A DNA stretch of 8,218 bases, from positions 1-8,218 of the forward strand of contig JAGOCU010000082.1 of assembly GCA_017998555.1 (NCBI GenBank). Direction: 5' to 3'. The stretch comes from Thermoflexales bacterium (GTDB lineage Bacteria; Chloroflexota; Anaerolineae; J036; Brachytrichaceae). The stretch's first letter is position 1, and each line of letters opens with the position of its first letter. Below are positions 5,221-8,218 of the stretch, one piece after another. The notes beneath the pieces were generated by a model. It was not told where the DNA came from and did no database searches. It saw only the letters and a list, made by a program, of their open reading frames with translations. A program made the position numbers and the translations under genes.

Positions 5221-6933
5221 ATGTCTGAGAACACGATCCGCGCGGGCCTCGCGTTTCTGTATGGCCCCGAGGCCGGGGCGCGCGCGTGGGAGAAGGCGCG
5301 CGCAACCCTGGCCGCGTTTGCGAACGTGGCGGAGCCGCGTCCGCAGACGCCGCTTTCCGAGCGCGATGCAATCCTGATCACCTATGGCGACACGCTGCGC
5401 GAGCCCGGCGTCGCCCCGCTGCGTACCCTGGCCCGCTTTGCCGAAGCCCGCCTCGATGGCATCGTGAGCGGCATCCACGTTCTGCCCTTCTATCCCTACA
5501 CCAGCGATGATGGCTTCAGCGTCGTCGACTACCGGGCAGTCAACCCGGAATTGGGCGGGTGGGAGGATGTGGCCGCGCTCGGCCGGCGCTTCAGCCTGAT
5601 GTTCGACGCGGTCATCAACCACGTCAGCGCCAGCAGCCAGTACTTCCAGGGCTTTCTGCGCGGCGACCCGGCCTGGCGCGATCTTGCCGTTGTCGTCGAC
5701 GACCCGGACGATCCACGCCTGGCCAGGGTCACCCGCCCGCGCACACTGCCGCTGCTCACCCCGTTCCAGACCGTGGATGGCATCAAACAGGTCTGGACGA
5801 CTTTCAGCGCCGACCAGATCGACCTGAACTACGCCTCGCCGGCGGTCCTGCTCGAGATCCTGAGTGTATTGCTGGAGTACGTCAGGCGCGGGGCGCGCCT
5901 GATCCGCCTGGACGCCATCGCCTTCATGTGGAAGACGCTCGGCACGCCGTGCGTGCATCTGCCCCAGACCCACCGCATCATCCAGATCCTGCGGGCGGCC
6001 CTGGACCTGGCCGCGCCCGGGACGGTTCTGATCACCGAGACGAACGTCCCGCACGCCGACAACGTGAGTTACTTTGGCGACGGGACCAATGAAGCCCAAC
6101 TGGTCTACAACTTCGCGCTCCCGCCGCTGATCGTGGACGCCTTCCGCAAGGGCGACGCGCGCGCGCTGACGGGCTGGGCCCGGATGCTGCGCCTGCCCTC
6201 AAACCAGACGACCTTTTTCAACTTCCTGGCTTCGCATGACGGGATCGGTCTGAACCCGGCCCGGGGCATCCTGCCCGAAGCCGAAGTGCTGACCCTGGCC
6301 GCGGGAACCCGGGCGCGGGGCGGTTTTGTCAGCGACAAAGCCATGCCGGATGGCAGCCGCAGCCCGTACGAGATGAACATCAACTTCATGGATGCGATCG
6401 CGCCGGAGCCCTCGGCGCCTGGGCCCGCGCGCCTGGCCCAACGCATGATCGCCGCCCATGCCATCATGCTGGCGTTGCAGGGTGTGCCAGGGCTGTACTT
6501 CCACAGCCTGTTCGGTTCGCGCGGGTGGACGGAGGGCGTTGAACTGCTGGGCTACAACCGGGCGGTCAATCGCGAGAAACTCGCGCTCTCCCGGCTTGAC
6601 GACGAGCTTGCTGACCCGGCCGGCCTGCGCCGGCGGGTCTTCGACGGGATCAGTGCGCTGCTCCGCGCGCGGGCGGCCCATCCGGCCTTTGATCCCTTCA
6701 GCCCGCAGGAGGTCCTCGACCTCGGCCCGGCCGTCTTTGCCGTCAGGCGCGCCCATCGGGGCGATCGGGTCACCTGCATTGTCAACGTCACGGGCGCGGC
6801 CCAGTCGGCGCCTGTCGATTCGCTCGGCGCGCATGATCTTGTCACCGGCCGGGCAATCGATCTGTCCGGCGGCGCGCTGTCTCTCGAACCGTTTCAAGTC
6901 ATCTGGGCGTCCGACGCCCCACCGCCATCATGA
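5221..6933 (+). CDS. GH13_18 sucrose-phosphorylase-like enzyme, probably glucosylglycerate phosphorylase
   Basis: Members of this subfamily split an alpha-glucoside with phosphate to give alpha-glucose 1-phosphate and the free acceptor. The protein has 570 residues. Catalytic residues fit GH13: nucleophile D231 in LIRLDAIAF, acid/base E273 in LITETNVPH, and transition-state D340 in FLASHDGIG. Other family landmarks are ITYGD (53-57), HVLPFYPYTSDDGFSVVDYR and TFSADQIDLNY. From memory the sequence closely follows E. coli YcjM, a glucosylglycerate phosphorylase. Shared segments include VTRPR-LPLLTPFQ, TETNVPH and SHDGIGLNP-RG-LPE. The SHDGIGLNP loop differs from the corresponding loop I recall for sucrose phosphorylases. 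About 570 residues also suits YcjM better than the roughly 500 of sucrose phosphorylase. There is no signal peptide, so it acts in the cytoplasm on imported substrate. The start is 8 nt after the ATPase stop, without a clear Shine-Dalgarno sequence. The stop overlaps the next start (ATGA). Subfamily secure; acceptor specificity (glycerate, fructose or glycerol) is inferred. Confidence 0.9.
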   Translation: MSENTIRAGLAFLYGPEAGARAWEKARATLAAFANVAEPRPQTPLSERDAILITYGDTLREPGVAPLRTLARFAEARLDGIVSGIHVLPFYPYTSDDGFSVVDYRAVNPELGGWEDVAALGRRFSLMFDAVINHVSASSQYFQGFLRGDPAWRDLAVVVDDPDDPRLARVTRPRTLPLLTPFQTVDGIKQVWTTFSADQIDLNYASPAVLLEILSVLLEYVRRGARLIRLDAIAFMWKTLGTPCVHLPQTHRIIQILRAALDLAAPGTVLITETNVPHADNVSYFGDGTNEAQLVYNFALPPLIVDAFRKGDARALTGWARMLRLPSNQTTFFNFLASHDGIGLNPARGILPEAEVLTLAAGTRARGGFVSDKAMPDGSRSPYEMNINFMDAIAPEPSAPGPARLAQRMIAAHAIMLALQGVPGLYFHSLFGSRGWTEGVELLGYNRAVNREKLALSRLDDELADPAGLRRRVFDGISALLRARAAHPAFDPFSPQEVLDLGPAVFAVRRAHRGDRVTCIVNVTGAAQSAPVDSLGAHDLVTGRAIDLSGGALSLEPFQVIWASDAPPPS

Positions 6934-8218
6934 TCTCTGAGTCACTCCTGGCCCGGGTCCGCACAACGCTGAAAGGCAATGACACGGGAACCTTCATCAA
7001 GCCCTCGCCCGGTCAATATCCGCACCAGTGGAACTGGGACAGCGCCGTCATCGCCCTGGGGCTCAGCTACTTCGATCCCGCCCGGGCCTGGGCCGAGGTC
7101 GAATCGCTGCTCGCCTCGCAGTGGCGGGATGGGATGGTCCCCCACATCATCTACCACCACGGCCCGAGCGATTACTTCCCGCCGCCCGACTTCTGGCAGA
7201 CGGCCGGGCTGGCCCGGGCGGGCGATATCCCCTCGAGCGCCTTCACCCAGCCGCCTATTCTGGCGACCGTGGTTCGGATGCTGCTCGAGCGCCCGTCGAC
7301 AGCCGGCCTGGTCGACGACGCGACGCTGCGCCGGCACTACGATCGGATGCTGGCCTGGCACCGCTGGCTGCATGTCACCCGCTGTTCCGATGGCACTGGG
7401 CTACCCTGCCTGATCCATCCGTGGGAGAGCGGGGCGGATAACTCACCCCGTTGGGCGGCGATCCTGGACGGCATCACCCCGGCCGATCTGCCGCCCTTCA
7501 AGCGCCGCGACACGGTGCATGTGAAGGCCGATGAGCGCCCGCGCCCCGAGGACTACGCGCGGTTTGTCCACATGATCAACCTCGGCCGCCAATTGCGCTG
7601 GGAACCCGAGGCGCTCCTGGCCAGCATGCCGTTCCTGGTCCAGGATGTCATGTACATCGCCATCCTGCATCGGGCAGATGAGGACCTGGCCTGGCTGGGC
7701 GCGCGGCTGGGAGCGGACATGGGCGAGATCGACGCCTGGCGGGCTGGCACAACGGCCATCTTCGACCAGCGCTTCTGGGACGAGAAGCGCGGGTTCTATT
7801 ACGACTACGACGCGCGGGCCGGGCGCAGGATCGACATGGCCTCTTACGCGCCGTTCACGGCCCTCTTCGCCGGCCTGCCTTCGGCCGCCCAGGCCGAGCG
7901 TCTGGTGCGCGAGCATCTGCTCAACCCGGCCGAATTCGCCCCCGGCGGCGCGTTGAAAGTTGGGGTGCCGACCATCGCCGCCAACGAGCCGCTGTTCGGG
8001 CCGCGTCGCTACTGGTGCGGGCCGGTGTGGGTGATCATCAACTGGATCATCGGGATCGGCCTGCGCCGGTATGGCTATGACGATCTGGCCGACAAGCTCG
8101 CGACCGACACCCTGGGCCTGGTCGAGGCGCAGGGCTTTCACGAGTACTACGACCCGCGGGATGGCTCGGCCTGCGGCGCGGCTGACTTCTCGTGGAGCGC
8201 AGCGCTGGCGCTCGAGCT
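6930..8218 (+). CDS. GH63 mannosyl/glucosylglycerate-hydrolase-like glycosidase, C-terminus beyond window
   Basis: I translated this frame from ATG at 6930, which overlaps the upstream TGA in ATGA; 429 codons are open to the window edge. It resembles the bacterial GH63 enzymes that hydrolyse mannosylglycerate or glucosylglycerate to hexose and glycerate. Landmarks are QWNWDSAVIALGL (about 35-47), QWRDGMVPHIIYH, HPWESGADNSPRW with candidate catalytic D170, RRYWCGPVWVIINWIIG, and GFHEYYDPRDG with candidate catalytic E405. Their spacing agrees with the Asp and Glu known for the Thermus and Mycobacterium enzymes. It ends at ADFSWSAALAL, normally close to the C-terminus, so about 15-20 residues are probably missing. 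There is no signal peptide, so it is cytoplasmic. Its overlap with the phosphorylase gene suggests coupled synthesis and a shared or sequential substrate. Alternatives are other GH63 or trehalase-like alpha-glycosidases. Confidence 0.85.
   Translation, partial: MISESLLARVRTTLKGNDTGTFIKPSPGQYPHQWNWDSAVIALGLSYFDPARAWAEVESLLASQWRDGMVPHIIYHHGPSDYFPPPDFWQTAGLARAGDIPSSAFTQPPILATVVRMLLERPSTAGLVDDATLRRHYDRMLAWHRWLHVTRCSDGTGLPCLIHPWESGADNSPRWAAILDGITPADLPPFKRRDTVHVKADERPRPEDYARFVHMINLGRQLRWEPEALLASMPFLVQDVMYIAILHRADEDLAWLGARLGADMGEIDAWRAGTTAIFDQRFWDEKRGFYYDYDARAGRRIDMASYAPFTALFAGLPSAAQAERLVREHLLNPAEFAPGGALKVGVPTIAANEPLFGPRRYWCGPVWVIINWIIGIGLRRYGYDDLADKLATDTLGLVEAQGFHEYYDPRDGSACGAADFSWSAALALE

Noticed and set aside
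4981..6099. 372-residue open frame on the minus strand, with a further one at 4589-5371
   Set aside because: Both are antisense to the ATPase and phosphorylase genes, which have full motif sets; the antisense products show no family features.
7443..8141. 232-residue open frame on the minus strand
   Set aside because: It is antisense to the GH63 gene, where the catalytic Asp and Glu motifs and conserved tryptophans support the plus strand.
1..8218. CRISPR array, tRNA or rRNA gene, insertion sequence
   Set aside because: No repeat-spacer series, tRNA-like cloverleaf, rRNA stretch or transposase reading frame was seen; coding genes fill almost the whole window.

Overview
The window is GC-rich and gene-dense. 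It carries most of a carbohydrate uptake and breakdown locus. The likely source is a Chloroflexota bacterium. The evidence is the solute-binding lipoprotein, whose lipobox is followed by a long Ala/Pro/Thr-rich linker, the high GC, and LacI-type operators with an AAAACGTTTT core. This assignment is an inference; no rRNA or marker gene is present.

Layout: a GH20 beta-N-acetylhexosaminidase (1-926, minus strand, cut by the window edge at its catalytic motif) diverges from a plus-strand operon. The 121-nt gap between them holds a sigma-70-like promoter and two LacI-type palindromes (centres 26 bp apart). The plus-strand operon encodes a sugar-binding lipoprotein (1048-2412), two MalF/MalG-type permeases (2477-3337, 3334-4146) and a MalK/UgpC-type ATPase (4211-5212). 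It continues with a GH13_18 sucrose-phosphorylase-like enzyme that most resembles glucosylglycerate phosphorylase (5221-6933), and a GH63 mannosyl/glucosylglycerate-hydrolase-like enzyme (6930-8218, cut by the window edge near its C-terminus).

Proposed working: the lipoprotein captures a small glycoside outside the cell, and the permease pair and ATPase import it. Two cytoplasmic enzymes then split it, one by phosphorolysis (giving glucose 1-phosphate) and one by hydrolysis. Both enzyme families include members acting on glucosylglycerate or mannosylglycerate, so a compatible-solute scavenging system is the best single hypothesis. The divergent, apparently cytoplasmic GH20 does not fit that substrate simply.

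The most unusual structure is a pair of long perfect hairpins (21-bp arms). They lie in two intergenic spacers of identical length (64 nt), binding protein/permease and permease/ATPase. Each ends 10-12 nt before a start codon that lacks a visible Shine-Dalgarno sequence. They share GTGGAT...ATCCAC ends but have unrelated cores. No tRNA, rRNA, CRISPR array, insertion sequence or gene-free stretch over 300 bases was seen.
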